Positions 51,889 to 59,773 of a stretch of 64,000 bases of DNA are shown here, in pieces. Numbering within the stretch: position 1 is the first letter of the stretch; each line of letters begins with the position of its first letter. The notes below the pieces were generated by a model. It saw nothing but the letters and a program-made list of their open reading frames with translations, made no database searches and was not told where the DNA came from. The DNA is from Sorangium cellulosum (GTDB lineage: Bacteria; Myxococcota_A; Polyangia; Polyangiales; Polyangiaceae). The position numbers were made by a program, and so were the translations under genes. The stretch spans positions 8,694,501-8,758,500 of the forward strand of contig NZ_CP012673.1 of the NCBI RefSeq assembly GCF_002950945.1, in the 5' to 3' direction.

Positions 51889-51968
51889 GAACCGCCAAGG
51901 ACGCCAAGAACGCCAAGAACGCCAAGAAGAAGATAATATCTTGGCGTTCTTGGCGTTCTTGGCGGTTC
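51889..51968. repeat. Inverted repeat built of 9-bp GCCAAGAAC tandem units
   Basis: The left arm has GAACCGCCAAG followed by three 9-bp (A/G)ACGCCAAG units (51889-51926). The right arm (51939-51968) is the exact complement of GAACCGCCAAG plus two units, around an AT-rich loop (agaagataata). It lies between the convergent DUF2382 and ABC-transporter genes. It can work as a bidirectional terminator and slip by 9 bp. Confidence 0.8.
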
Positions 51969-51998
51969 ATTTCTCGCTCGATCAACGTGATCGGTATT

Positions 51999-54080
51999 CT
52001 AGAGCGCCGGTCTCGCCGCAGACCGCTGCAGGGCCTCGGCGAGGAGCGATCGGTAGAGCGGCGAGCTCTCGGAGAGGGCCTCGTGGGTGCCCACCGCGGC
52101 GACCCTGCCGCCATCGAGCAGCACGTTGAAGGTCGACCGGAGCAGGTGCGGCGCGTGGGTCACCACGACGGCGGTGCGCCCGGCGGCGACCTCCCCTGCC
52201 GTCCGGAGGAGCGCCTCGGCGGTCGCTCCGGGAAGGCCCGCCTCCGGCTCGTCCAGCACGAAGACGCGCGGCTCGCGCAGCAACACCCGCGCGAGGAGCA
52301 GCCGCCGCGCCTCGCCGCCCGACAGGCTCGGCGGGGACAACCGCACCTCGGTCGCGAGCCCACGCGCGCCCGCGAGCCCGCCCTCGCCCGCGAGCTCGTC
52401 GAGCTCCACCCGGCGGAGCGCCTCGTGCATCCGGTCATCCCCGGGCGGCGGGCTCAGGCCGAGCGCGAGGTTGTCCCGGAGGCTCCGCTCGAACAGCCGC
52501 GCCGACTGGCCCATCACGCCGAAGAGCCGCGGGAGCTCCTCGGGCGGGATCCGCCGGAGATCCACGCCGCCCACCGCGATCACCCCCGACGACGGCTCGT
52601 CGAGGCGCAAGAGGAGCCGCAGGAGCATCGATTTGCCGCTCCCGGATCGACCGCAGACGCCGACCACCGCGCCGGCCGGGATCGAGAGCGATACGTCGTC
52701 GAGGACCGGGCGGCTCGCGCCCGGCGGGGTGAAGGTGACCCGCTCGAAGGTGATCGCCAGCGGCTCCCCCTGCGCGCCGTCCAGCTCGGCCGCAGCGCCC
52801 GGCCCGGTCGCGGCGGGCGCCCCCGGAACCGCCGCGAGGCCGCCCTCCGCGCGCGGCGGGTGCTCCGGCAGGCGGAGCAGGGCGAGCGTCGCGCGCAGCA
52901 GCGGGGCGCGCTCGATGAAGCCGGCGCGGAGCGCGTCGAGCGCCTCGAGGCGCGCCATCAGGAGCGGCACCACGAGGAGGAGCTCGCCGACCTCGCCCGC
53001 GCCGGCATCCCCGCGGGAAGCCGCGATCGCGGCCACGATGACCAGCGGCGCGAGCGCCGCGAACACGCCCTTGATCTGGCCGGAGACGGCGAGCGCCTGG
53101 CCGAAGCGGCGGCGCGCGTCAGCGACCCGCGTCGCGGCCGACGTGAACTCGCTCACCGCCTGGGCGCGGGCGCCGAGCAGGCGCAGGTCCTCCGCGCCGG
53201 CGAGCGCCTCGCCGAGGGCGCCGAACACGGCCGTGTCGGCGTGCTGCATCTCCCGCATCGCGCGGCCCACGCGTTTGGACGCCCGGTCCGCGGCGAGGCG
53301 CGAGGCGGCGAAGAGCGCCGCGCCGCCCGCGAGGACGAGCGCCATGCCGCTCGAGACGAGCGTCGCGGCGAGCACCACGAGCGTCGCGACCGCCTGGGGC
53401 AGGCCGGCGGCGAAGGCGATGCCGAAGTCGGCGACGAGGCCGGCGTCGCGCGCGATCGCGAGGCGCACGACCTCGGCGCCGCGGACGGCCGGGACGGCAG
53501 GCCCGCCCCGCGCGGCAGGCCCGCCCGGCGCGGCACGTGCGGCAGGCCCGCCCGGCGCGGGCCCCGAAGCGTGCGCCTCCACGAGCGCGCGGCCTGCGGC
53601 GTCGACATCGCGGGGCGAGGCGGAGAGCGCCGCCCGGAACAGCGCGACACGCAGCGCGGCGGTGAGGTCGCCGGCGAGCGCGGAGCTCTTCCGGCCCGAC
53701 AGCACCGCCGCCGAGGCGGACACCAACGTGGCGCCGAGCGCGGCGAGGACCACCACGGCGGGCGAGGCGCCGGCGAGCAGCCGGGCGAGCGCCCCGCCGA
53801 GGCCGCCCGAAGGCGGCGCGGCGCGCCCGGCGACCGCGCCGAGGGCCACGCCGGCCACCGCCGGCAGGAGCCCGGACAGCGCGCCCGCGATCGACGAGAG
53901 CGCCACGACCAGGGCGAGGCGCGCGCCGGGCGCGCCGCGCAGGCGGCCGAGGAGCCCCGCGCCGCGCCCGGAAGCCGCCTGCGGCGCCTGCTGCGCTCGC
54001 TGCGCCGGCGGCGCCTGCAGCGCGCGGGCGTCGCGCATCGAGCGAAGGCCGAGCCGCAGGATCGCGAGGAGCGCGCCCAT
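51999..54080 (-). CDS. ABC exporter half-transporter (membrane domain fused to ATPase)
   Basis: 693 residues from the ATG at 54080. About six membrane segments (LALVVALSSIAGALSGLLPAV; AVVVLAALGATLVSASAAVL; IAFAAGLPQAVATLVVLAATLV; LVLAGGAALFAAS) and a C-terminal nucleotide-binding domain: Walker A GRSGSGKSML, signature LSGGEARR, Walker B VFVLDEPEAGL and H-loop VTHAP. A Gly-Pro-Ala-rich insert (PGGPAARAAPGGPAARGGPA) lies in a loop of the membrane domain. It probably exports a lipid or small molecule as a dimer. The substrate cannot be inferred from the neighbours. Confidence 0.9.
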   Translation of the reverse strand: MGALLAILRLGLRSMRDARALQAPPAQRAQQAPQAASGRGAGLLGRLRGAPGARLALVVALSSIAGALSGLLPAVAGVALGAVAGRAAPPSGGLGGALARLLAGASPAVVVLAALGATLVSASAAVLSGRKSSALAGDLTAALRVALFRAALSASPRDVDAAGRALVEAHASGPAPGGPAARAAPGGPAARGGPAVPAVRGAEVVRLAIARDAGLVADFGIAFAAGLPQAVATLVVLAATLVSSGMALVLAGGAALFAASRLAADRASKRVGRAMREMQHADTAVFGALGEALAGAEDLRLLGARAQAVSEFTSAATRVADARRRFGQALAVSGQIKGVFAALAPLVIVAAIAASRGDAGAGEVGELLLVVPLLMARLEALDALRAGFIERAPLLRATLALLRLPEHPPRAEGGLAAVPGAPAATGPGAAAELDGAQGEPLAITFERVTFTPPGASRPVLDDVSLSIPAGAVVGVCGRSGSGKSMLLRLLLRLDEPSSGVIAVGGVDLRRIPPEELPRLFGVMGQSARLFERSLRDNLALGLSPPPGDDRMHEALRRVELDELAGEGGLAGARGLATEVRLSPPSLSGGEARRLLLARVLLREPRVFVLDEPEAGLPGATAEALLRTAGEVAAGRTAVVVTHAPHLLRSTFNVLLDGGRVAAVGTHEALSESSPLYRSLLAEALQRSAARPAL

Positions 54081-54149
54081 CAACGTGCGACACCACGGTA
54101 CACCGCGGGCGCGGTTGCGCGCGACGCGCATCCGATCGACCCTCTCCGC

Positions 54150-54821
54150 GTGCGCATCGCGCTCGTGGTCCTGCTCCCGCTGCTCGCCGCCTGCGATCGC
54201 CCGGAGCCCGCGCCGCCGGCGGCGGGGGACGCCGGGAGCCTCGTCCCCTGGTCGCGCGACGCCGCGGCGCCCGGCGAGCGCACCGCCCGCGCCAGGTCCT
54301 CCGGCGCGCCGCCCGTGGGCTCCGCCGATCCGGCCGCGCTCGCGGAGATCCTGGCCGCCGCGCCGGCGGCGGCGAAGCCGCCCGGCGACGGCCCGATCGC
54401 CGCGAAGATCGGCACGAGCACCGGCGTCGCGGCCCCCTCGGCGAGCGCGCGCCCGCCCGATCCGGGGCCCGCGCCGGCCGCGACGCCGCGCGTCGAGATC
54501 GGCCTGCCCACGGCGCAGGCCAGCATGTCGACGCCCGCCATCGAGAAGGCGGCGCGGGCGCAGCTCTACTGGGACCTCGTGCAGCGCTGCCGCGGCCCCG
54601 ACGGCAAGCGGCTGCCGCCCGACGCCGTCCGGGTGGAGTTCAACATCGACGCCGAGGGGTACATCGTGGCGACGTCGATCATCGGGAGCGCGTCCGACCC
54701 CCGCCACGACGAGGCCGCCACGTGCATGCGGCGGGAGCTGGCCGGCGCGACGTTCCGCGCGCCGCCGGGCGCGCGCGGTCAGCCGACCCGCGTGACCGCG
54801 ACCGTCCCATCGGTGGACTGA
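54150..54821 (+). CDS. AgmX/PglI C-terminal-type lipoprotein
   Basis: 223 residues, GTG start. Lipoprotein signal VRIALVVLLPLLAAC. A long Ala/Pro-rich linker (~100 residues) leads to the C-terminal domain AAQLYWDLVQRC-like region, then AVRVEFNIDAEGYIVATSII and DEAATCMRRELAGATFRAP: the TonB-like AgmX/PglI C-terminal domain of myxobacterial gliding and envelope proteins. It is divergent from the ABC gene (70 bp apart). Probably anchored in the outer membrane or exposed to the periplasm. Confidence 0.72.
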   Translation: MRIALVVLLPLLAACDRPEPAPPAAGDAGSLVPWSRDAAAPGERTARARSSGAPPVGSADPAALAEILAAAPAAAKPPGDGPIAAKIGTSTGVAAPSASARPPDPGPAPAATPRVEIGLPTAQASMSTPAIEKAARAQLYWDLVQRCRGPDGKRLPPDAVRVEFNIDAEGYIVATSIIGSASDPRHDEAATCMRRELAGATFRAPPGARGQPTRVTATVPSVD

Positions 54822-54900
54822 CCCGGGCGAGGCCCCGGCGCGGTTGCCCCCACGAGGCCCCGGCCTGCGGCCGGTCCCGACGGAGCTGGCGGCGTGCTCC

Positions 54901-54940
54901 CCGCCGGCGCGCCCCCCGCCGGCGCGCCCCCCGCCGGCGC
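54901..54940. repeat. 15-bp tandem repeat between convergent genes
   Basis: About 2.7 copies of a 15-bp unit (ccgccggcgcgcccc) just after the lipoprotein gene and next to the pyruvate kinase stop at 54942. Each unit contains GGCGCGCC, a palindrome able to form stems, so it may help terminate both genes. Confidence 0.6.
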
Positions 54941-54941
54941 C

Positions 54942-56444
54942 TCACTCGAGCCGCGACACGCTCAGCGGCCGCATCAGCGCCCGCTTCTTGTCCTGGTGCT
55001 GCTGCATCCGCTGGAGCACGTCGACCATGAACCCGACCGTCGCGACGATGTTCTCGCCCTGGTTGAGCATCACGCACTCGGCGCGCGAGCTCATCGCCGC
55101 GTCCGTCACCTCCCCGCGCGTCGGCACGCCGGTCTTGTTCAGGCTCTCCAGCACCTGCGTCGCCCAGATCGCCGGGACCAGCGCCGCCTCGCAGAGCCAG
55201 AGCAGCTCCTCCTGGACCTCCGCGAGCCGCACGAACCCCATCTCGACTGCCATGTCCCCGCGGGCCAGCATCACCCCCACGCGCTCGCTGCGCATCGCCG
55301 CGAGCAGGAGGCGCGGCAGCTGCTCGAACGCGGGCGTCGTCTCCACCTTGAGCACGATCCCGAGGTGCGCAGCCCCGCGCGCCTCGAGCTCCGCCTGCAC
55401 GCGCTCCACATCGGAAGGAGACCTTACGAACGAGAGCCCCACCATGTCCGCGCTCTGGGCGATGAAGTCGAGATCCTCGAGATCCTTCGGCGTGAGCGAG
55501 GGGATCCCGAGCTCGGTGTCCGGGAAGTTCAGGCCCTTTCCCGGCTTCAGCTTGACCGAGCCCTGGCGCGCGAAGTCCACCTCGATGAGCGCGGCGCCCT
55601 CGGCCAGGAGCGTGACCGTGCCGCCGAGCTTGCCGTCGTCGTAGAACACCCGGTGCCCGGGCCTCAGGTCGTCGATGATCTCCGGGATGGTGCAGCCGAC
55701 GAGCAGCGCGTCGTCGCCCCCGGCGTCGCCCAGCGAGGCGCGCGCGTGCTTCACGTCCTTGCAGAGCCAGATCCGCGCCCGCGCCCCCGAGTCCGGCAGG
55801 CTCACCCGCGGCGGATCCCCGACGATCTTGCTCACGCGCGGGTTCGGCCCGGCGATGTCGCACAGGATCTTGCAGCGGATCCCGAGCTTCCGCGCGACGC
55901 CGCGGAGCCTGCCGACGAGCTCGGCCCACTCGCCCGCGTCGCCCTTCGAGCAGTTGATCCGCGCGACCTCCATGCCGCCCTCGAGCAGCCGCCTGATCTC
56001 GCCCTTCCCGACGTCCGTGGGCAACGTGACCATCACCCGCGTCTGCCGCTCCGGCCGGCCCTCGCCGAGCAGCGCCGCCGTGTGCTCGTCGAGCAGCGAC
56101 TCGCCCGACGTGAACGTGGTCGGCGGCTCGCCGGGCGCCCGCCCCCCGGGGCGACGCGCCAGCGCGTCGAGGGCGCAGAGCACGGCGTCCAGCGACGAAA
56201 GCGCGCAGCGCTCCATGCGCCCGAGGGAGCTCAGGCCGAGCGAGGCGAGCTGCCGCTGCAGATCCCGGACGTCGTGCTGCCGGACGGCGAGGTAGTGGAG
56301 CAGGTTGGTCGCCCCCGCGCGGTGCGCCGGGTGCACCGCCTCGATCAGGTGCCGGTAGCGGTGCTCATGCTCGACGGCGCTCCCGCGCAGCGCCTCGACG
56401 GCGGCGATGGCGTGCTCGACGACCTGCGGATCGGGATAGGACAT
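54942..56444 (-). CDS. Pyruvate kinase-like protein with N-terminal extension and no C-domain
   Basis: 500 residues. Residues ~135-440 show the pyruvate-kinase barrel: TRVMVTLPTDVG, VARINCSKGDAGEW (usual N-x-S-H-G is altered), CDIAGPNPRVSK, DFIAQSADMVGLSFVRS, VLKVETTPAFE (catalytic Lys-Glu), LARGDMAVEMGF, ATQVLESLNKTGVPTRGEVTDAA. The usual C-terminal regulatory domain is absent, and SGETA is replaced by NQGENI. The first ~130 residues are an unrelated helical extension. It could be a moonlighting or degenerate kinase. It lies downstream of the partner-switch array on the same strand, 177 bp away, without an obvious shared function. Confidence 0.8.
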   Translation of the reverse strand: MSYPDPQVVEHAIAAVEALRGSAVEHEHRYRHLIEAVHPAHRAGATNLLHYLAVRQHDVRDLQRQLASLGLSSLGRMERCALSSLDAVLCALDALARRPGGRAPGEPPTTFTSGESLLDEHTAALLGEGRPERQTRVMVTLPTDVGKGEIRRLLEGGMEVARINCSKGDAGEWAELVGRLRGVARKLGIRCKILCDIAGPNPRVSKIVGDPPRVSLPDSGARARIWLCKDVKHARASLGDAGGDDALLVGCTIPEIIDDLRPGHRVFYDDGKLGGTVTLLAEGAALIEVDFARQGSVKLKPGKGLNFPDTELGIPSLTPKDLEDLDFIAQSADMVGLSFVRSPSDVERVQAELEARGAAHLGIVLKVETTPAFEQLPRLLLAAMRSERVGVMLARGDMAVEMGFVRLAEVQEELLWLCEAALVPAIWATQVLESLNKTGVPTRGEVTDAAMSSRAECVMLNQGENIVATVGFMVDVLQRMQQHQDKKRALMRPLSVSRLE

Positions 56445-56621
56445 GGCGCGATCTCTCGGTGAAGGGCGCGGATACTCGCATCCGCGGCAGGGCGCCGCAA
56501 CGCGCGGCGCGCCGGGGCCAGTCCAGCACCGCCGCCGCGGCGACGGCGCGGGCGAAGGCAGAACTCAACCGTTCCTCCGCGCCGCCGTCATGGAGGCGGC
56601 GCGCGGCGCGGACGCCCGGCG

Positions 56622-59102
56622 CTACGGGGGCGCGCTGTACCTCGCCACGACGATCGTGATGTCGTCGTCCGGGCTCGGGGACCAGCCCTCGACCTCGCTC
56701 AGGATCCGGTCGCGGATCACCTCCACGGGCGACGCCTGGACGGCCTCGATCGTGGCGCAGAGCCGCTCCAGCCCGAACTGCTCGTGGTGGGCGCTCCGCG
56801 CCTCCGTCACGCCGTCGCTGTAGAGCACGAGGACGTCTCCGTCCTCGAGGACGAGCTCGGCGTCCCGCGTCATCCCATCGACGTCCGGCAGCGCGCCGAT
56901 CCAGACGCCCGTGCTCGGAATACACGCGCACCGCCCGGTGCGCGCGCGGCACACGACGATGTCCTCGTGCGCCCCGGCGAACTTCACCCGCCCGCTCCGC
57001 TCGTACCGCAAGAGGAGCAGCGTCGCGTAATCGTCCCGCTTCAGCCGGCCGCGCACGTTCTTGTACACGGCCCGGTTGAGCGCGACGACGAGCTCCCGCG
57101 GGCCCCCGCCCGGATCCTTGCTCGTCAGCGCCGTCACCATGCTCTGGATCATCAGCATCACGAGCCCCGCCGCGAGCCCGTGCCCGGCGACGTCGCCGAT
57201 CCCGAGCCAGCCGCCCCCGGGCGTCGCGATGACGTCGTAGTAGTCGCCGCCGACCTCCGTGGCCGGCTTCATCACCGCGCAGACCTCGAGCCCCTCGATC
57301 GCCTGCTGCTCGGGCCGCTCCGGCACCAGCGTCGTCTGGATCCGCGCCGCCACCACGCTCTCCTGGCGCCCCCGCTCCTGCTCCAGCCGCTCGCGCAGCT
57401 CCAGCTGCCGCACCACCTCCCGGTGGAGCGCCACCGTCTTCACCGCCGAGCCGAGCTGCAAGCGCAGCGCGTCGTAGACCATCTCGTTCACGCCGCTGTC
57501 GAGCGCCATCACGCCGAAATGTTCGGTGTTGCCGAGCGTGATCGGCATCACGACCATGCTCCTGCGGCGCTCGTCCGAGCGCAGGAACCCGGGAGGGGCG
57601 AGCTGCCGGACCGGGAAGCTCTCGAAGGGCGCGTCCACCTCGCGGCCGTCCTCCATCACATAGAGCGGCCGGAGGGCGGTGCGCTGGGCGTCCTCGTAGA
57701 GCGAGAGGGCGACGTGCGTGAAGTGCAGCCGCGGCATCTCCGAGGCGAGCATGCGCTTCAGGAGGGGCAGGCTCAGGCACGTCGAGAGCCACCGCCCGCT
57801 CCAGCTCAGGTCGATCGAGGCGACCTCGACCTCGAGGCGCTGGCGCCCCTCGGCGCGCACAGACGCGCTGCCGATGAGGACGCGGCACGCGTGCCAGAGC
57901 TGCTCCAGGGCCTCGTTGGTCGCGGCCGCGGCCGGGTCCTCGGGCGGCCGGCGGAGCCGCGCGCGCAGCAGCGTGATCACGCCCTGGAACAGGTCGAGGA
58001 ACAGCCCCTCGCGCGCCGCCGCGTCGAGCAGGCGCTCCAGCGCGCGCAGGAAGCGGCCCTCGCGGCCCGCGAGCTCCTCCTCGAGCGCCGCGAGCAGCTC
58101 GGCGGGCCAGGCGCCGAGCGAGGCGGACGGGATCCCCAGGGCGAGCTCGAGGGCGCGCTCCAGGTCCTCCGGGCGGCCGCCGAGCGCGAGCGCCCCGGCG
58201 CGCCGCGAACCCCACGGGGCCCCGGCGACCGCCTGGAACGCGCAGCCGCACGACTCGCGCCGCGTGAGCTCGATCTGCTGGAGGTTGCGCTCGGGCACCA
58301 CCTCGCCGTCGAGGATGCGCAGCACCGTCTCCAGCGCGAGCTCCCCGAGCCGCTTGATGGGCTGGCGCACCGTGGTCAGCGAAGGCTTCGTGTAACGCGC
58401 CACGCCGACGTCGTCGAAGCCGCACACGAGCACGTCCTTCGGGACGTCGCGGCCGGACGCCTTGAGCTGCTCGATCGCCCCGAGCGCCATGTTGTCGTTC
58501 GCCGCCACCACGGCGTCGAACGCGACCCCGCGGCCCAGGATCTCGGCCATGGCGGCGCGGCCGGTGTCGATCGTGAACTCGCCGACCGCCACGAGGCGCT
58601 CGTCGTAAGGGATCGCGCGCGCGAGCAGCGCCCGCCGGTACGCCTCGGCCCGGAGGCTCGCCTCCCCGTTGTGCGTCGGGCCGCCGAGGTACACGACGCG
58701 CCGGCGCGCGTGGTCGTCGATCAGGTGCCCGACCGCCATCTCGATCCCGAGCCCGTTGTCGACGACGACGCTGGGGACGCCCTCCAGCGCGAGGCCGATG
58801 CTGCAGAGGGGCAGCGGCGCGTAGCTCCGGCAGAAGCTCCGCATCCCCTCGACACCCACGTAGTTGCAGAGCGTCCCCGCGGCGATCACGACGCCGTCGA
58901 CCAGCTCGTCGCCGACGAGGCGGTAGATGCTGTTCGTGGCGGCCTCGGAGGGGCCGTGGCCGGCGAGCGTCTCCCCGACGGCGATGACGAGGTTCACGTC
59001 GTGCGCCTCGGCCGCGCGCTCGACCCCGATCCGCAGCGCGGACTGGTACTCGCCGCGCACGTAGTCCATCAGGAGGGCGATCGTCCGGCGCTGCTTCGTC
59101 AT
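56622..59102 (-). CDS. SpoIIE-type serine phosphatase with LacI-like sensor, unit 1
   Basis: 826 residues. Residues ~1-290 form a LacI/ribose-binding type I ligand domain (IGVERAAEAHDVNLVIA; DGVVIAAGTLCNY; DAVVAANDNMALGAIEQLK; SLTTVRQPIKRLGELALE), ending in ESCGC, with no HTH before it and no signal peptide. A helical stretch and GAF-like region follow, then a coiled coil (LELRERLEQERGRQES), then the PP2C/SpoIIE domain with GGDYYDV, GDVAGHG, LYSDGVTEAR and DDDITIVVARY. It should dephosphorylate the STAS protein and so free a sigma or target protein when a ligand binds. It is 19 bp after its STAS partner. Confidence 0.88.
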   Translation of the reverse strand: MTKQRRTIALLMDYVRGEYQSALRIGVERAAEAHDVNLVIAVGETLAGHGPSEAATNSIYRLVGDELVDGVVIAAGTLCNYVGVEGMRSFCRSYAPLPLCSIGLALEGVPSVVVDNGLGIEMAVGHLIDDHARRRVVYLGGPTHNGEASLRAEAYRRALLARAIPYDERLVAVGEFTIDTGRAAMAEILGRGVAFDAVVAANDNMALGAIEQLKASGRDVPKDVLVCGFDDVGVARYTKPSLTTVRQPIKRLGELALETVLRILDGEVVPERNLQQIELTRRESCGCAFQAVAGAPWGSRRAGALALGGRPEDLERALELALGIPSASLGAWPAELLAALEEELAGREGRFLRALERLLDAAAREGLFLDLFQGVITLLRARLRRPPEDPAAAATNEALEQLWHACRVLIGSASVRAEGRQRLEVEVASIDLSWSGRWLSTCLSLPLLKRMLASEMPRLHFTHVALSLYEDAQRTALRPLYVMEDGREVDAPFESFPVRQLAPPGFLRSDERRRSMVVMPITLGNTEHFGVMALDSGVNEMVYDALRLQLGSAVKTVALHREVVRQLELRERLEQERGRQESVVAARIQTTLVPERPEQQAIEGLEVCAVMKPATEVGGDYYDVIATPGGGWLGIGDVAGHGLAAGLVMLMIQSMVTALTSKDPGGGPRELVVALNRAVYKNVRGRLKRDDYATLLLLRYERSGRVKFAGAHEDIVVCRARTGRCACIPSTGVWIGALPDVDGMTRDAELVLEDGDVLVLYSDGVTEARSAHHEQFGLERLCATIEAVQASPVEVIRDRILSEVEGWSPSPDDDITIVVARYSAPP

Positions 59103-59120
59103 CGCCCGAGGCCCCTCAGG

Positions 59121-59498
59121 TCAGGTGTCCGTGATCGAGACGAGCTCCGGAGACATGCGCTCGAGCGCCGTCAGGCTCCGCCGCTGCCACCCGAGCCGCG
59201 CGTCGGTGATGAACAGGATCTTGCACTTCAGGCCCGGGTTCGCGAGCCCGCAGATGAAGCTGATGAACGCCTTCAGGCAGCTCGAGTTCAGGAAATAGAG
59301 GGACCGCACGTCGAACTCGACCGCGTTGATCGAGAGGCGTATCACCTCCGTGTGCAGGACCTTGAAGTACGAGTTCAGCGGCCCGGCCGCCGCCATGTCG
59401 CCCGTCCCGCTGAGCTTGACGGCGAGGGTGTCGTCCCTCAGGTCCGGCTCGATCCCGAAGCTGTCCGTCACGACAGACTCAAGCCTTAGGCTGCTCAT
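59121..59498 (-). CDS. STAS-like anti-sigma factor antagonist, unit 1
   Basis: 125 residues. The central strand-helix VEFDVRSLYFLNSSCLKAFISFI corresponds to the STAS phosphorylation site (Asp-Ser-Ser-Gly form), here Asn-Ser-Ser-Cys. The ATG directly follows the stop of the preceding gene. It is expected to be bound and phosphorylated by the RsbW-like protein and dephosphorylated by the SpoIIE-type phosphatase. It resembles the cyanobacterial slr1659-type regulators. Paralogue of 62272-62649, with many identical segments. Confidence 0.75.
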   Translation of the reverse strand: MSSLRLESVVTDSFGIEPDLRDDTLAVKLSGTGDMAAAGPLNSYFKVLHTEVIRLSINAVEFDVRSLYFLNSSCLKAFISFICGLANPGLKCKILFITDARLGWQRRSLTALERMSPELVSITDT

Positions 59499-59714
59499 CT
59501 ACCTCCACCTCCCGACCGGCGCATGCGCGATGATCGCCAGCTCGTCCCCTTCTATCGTGCAGTCCACGTCGAGGCCTCCCTCGGCCCGCACCCGCGCGAG
59601 GCCAAGCGCCGAGCCGGACACCAGCCGGAGCACGCCGCTCGCCACCCGCTCGACCGGAGAGAACGTGATGCCGTGGAACAGTGAACCACGCTGGCTCGGC
59701 TCGGGCGCTGTCAC
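59499..59714 (-). pseudogene. RsbW-like ATPase with its ATPase core deleted, unit 1
   Basis: 71 residues, GTG start. Compared with the paralogue at 62630-63154, the N-terminus (GSLFHGITFSPVERVASGVLRLVS) joins directly to the C-terminus (GLARVRAEGGLDVD...HAPVGRWR): about 103 residues in between are gone in frame, including the N-box (HELAEN) and most of the ATP site. The reading frame stays open and is coupled to the STAS gene by adjacent stop and start codons. It may be inert or a decoy fragment that still binds partners. Confidence 0.8.
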
Positions 59715-59723
59715 GGTCCGACG

Positions 59724-59752
59724 AGCCTACGTGGTTCTCGCACCGGATCCAA
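59724..59752 (-). promoter_or_regulatory. Conserved TTGGAT-N17-TAGGCT element, unit 1
   Basis: Minus-strand TTGGAT (complement of 59747-59752) and TAGGCT (complement of 59724-59729), 17 bp apart and 9 bp before the GTG start. The identical geometry exists upstream of the unit 2 gene (63164-63192). It could be a promoter giving a nearly leaderless transcript, or simply conserved by the duplication. Confidence 0.35.
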
Positions 59753-59773
59753 TCCCCCTCCGCGCGCGGGGCT

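Noticed and set aside
51889..51968. CRISPR array
   Set aside because: Units are 9 bp and contiguous without spacers, arranged as an inverted repeat.
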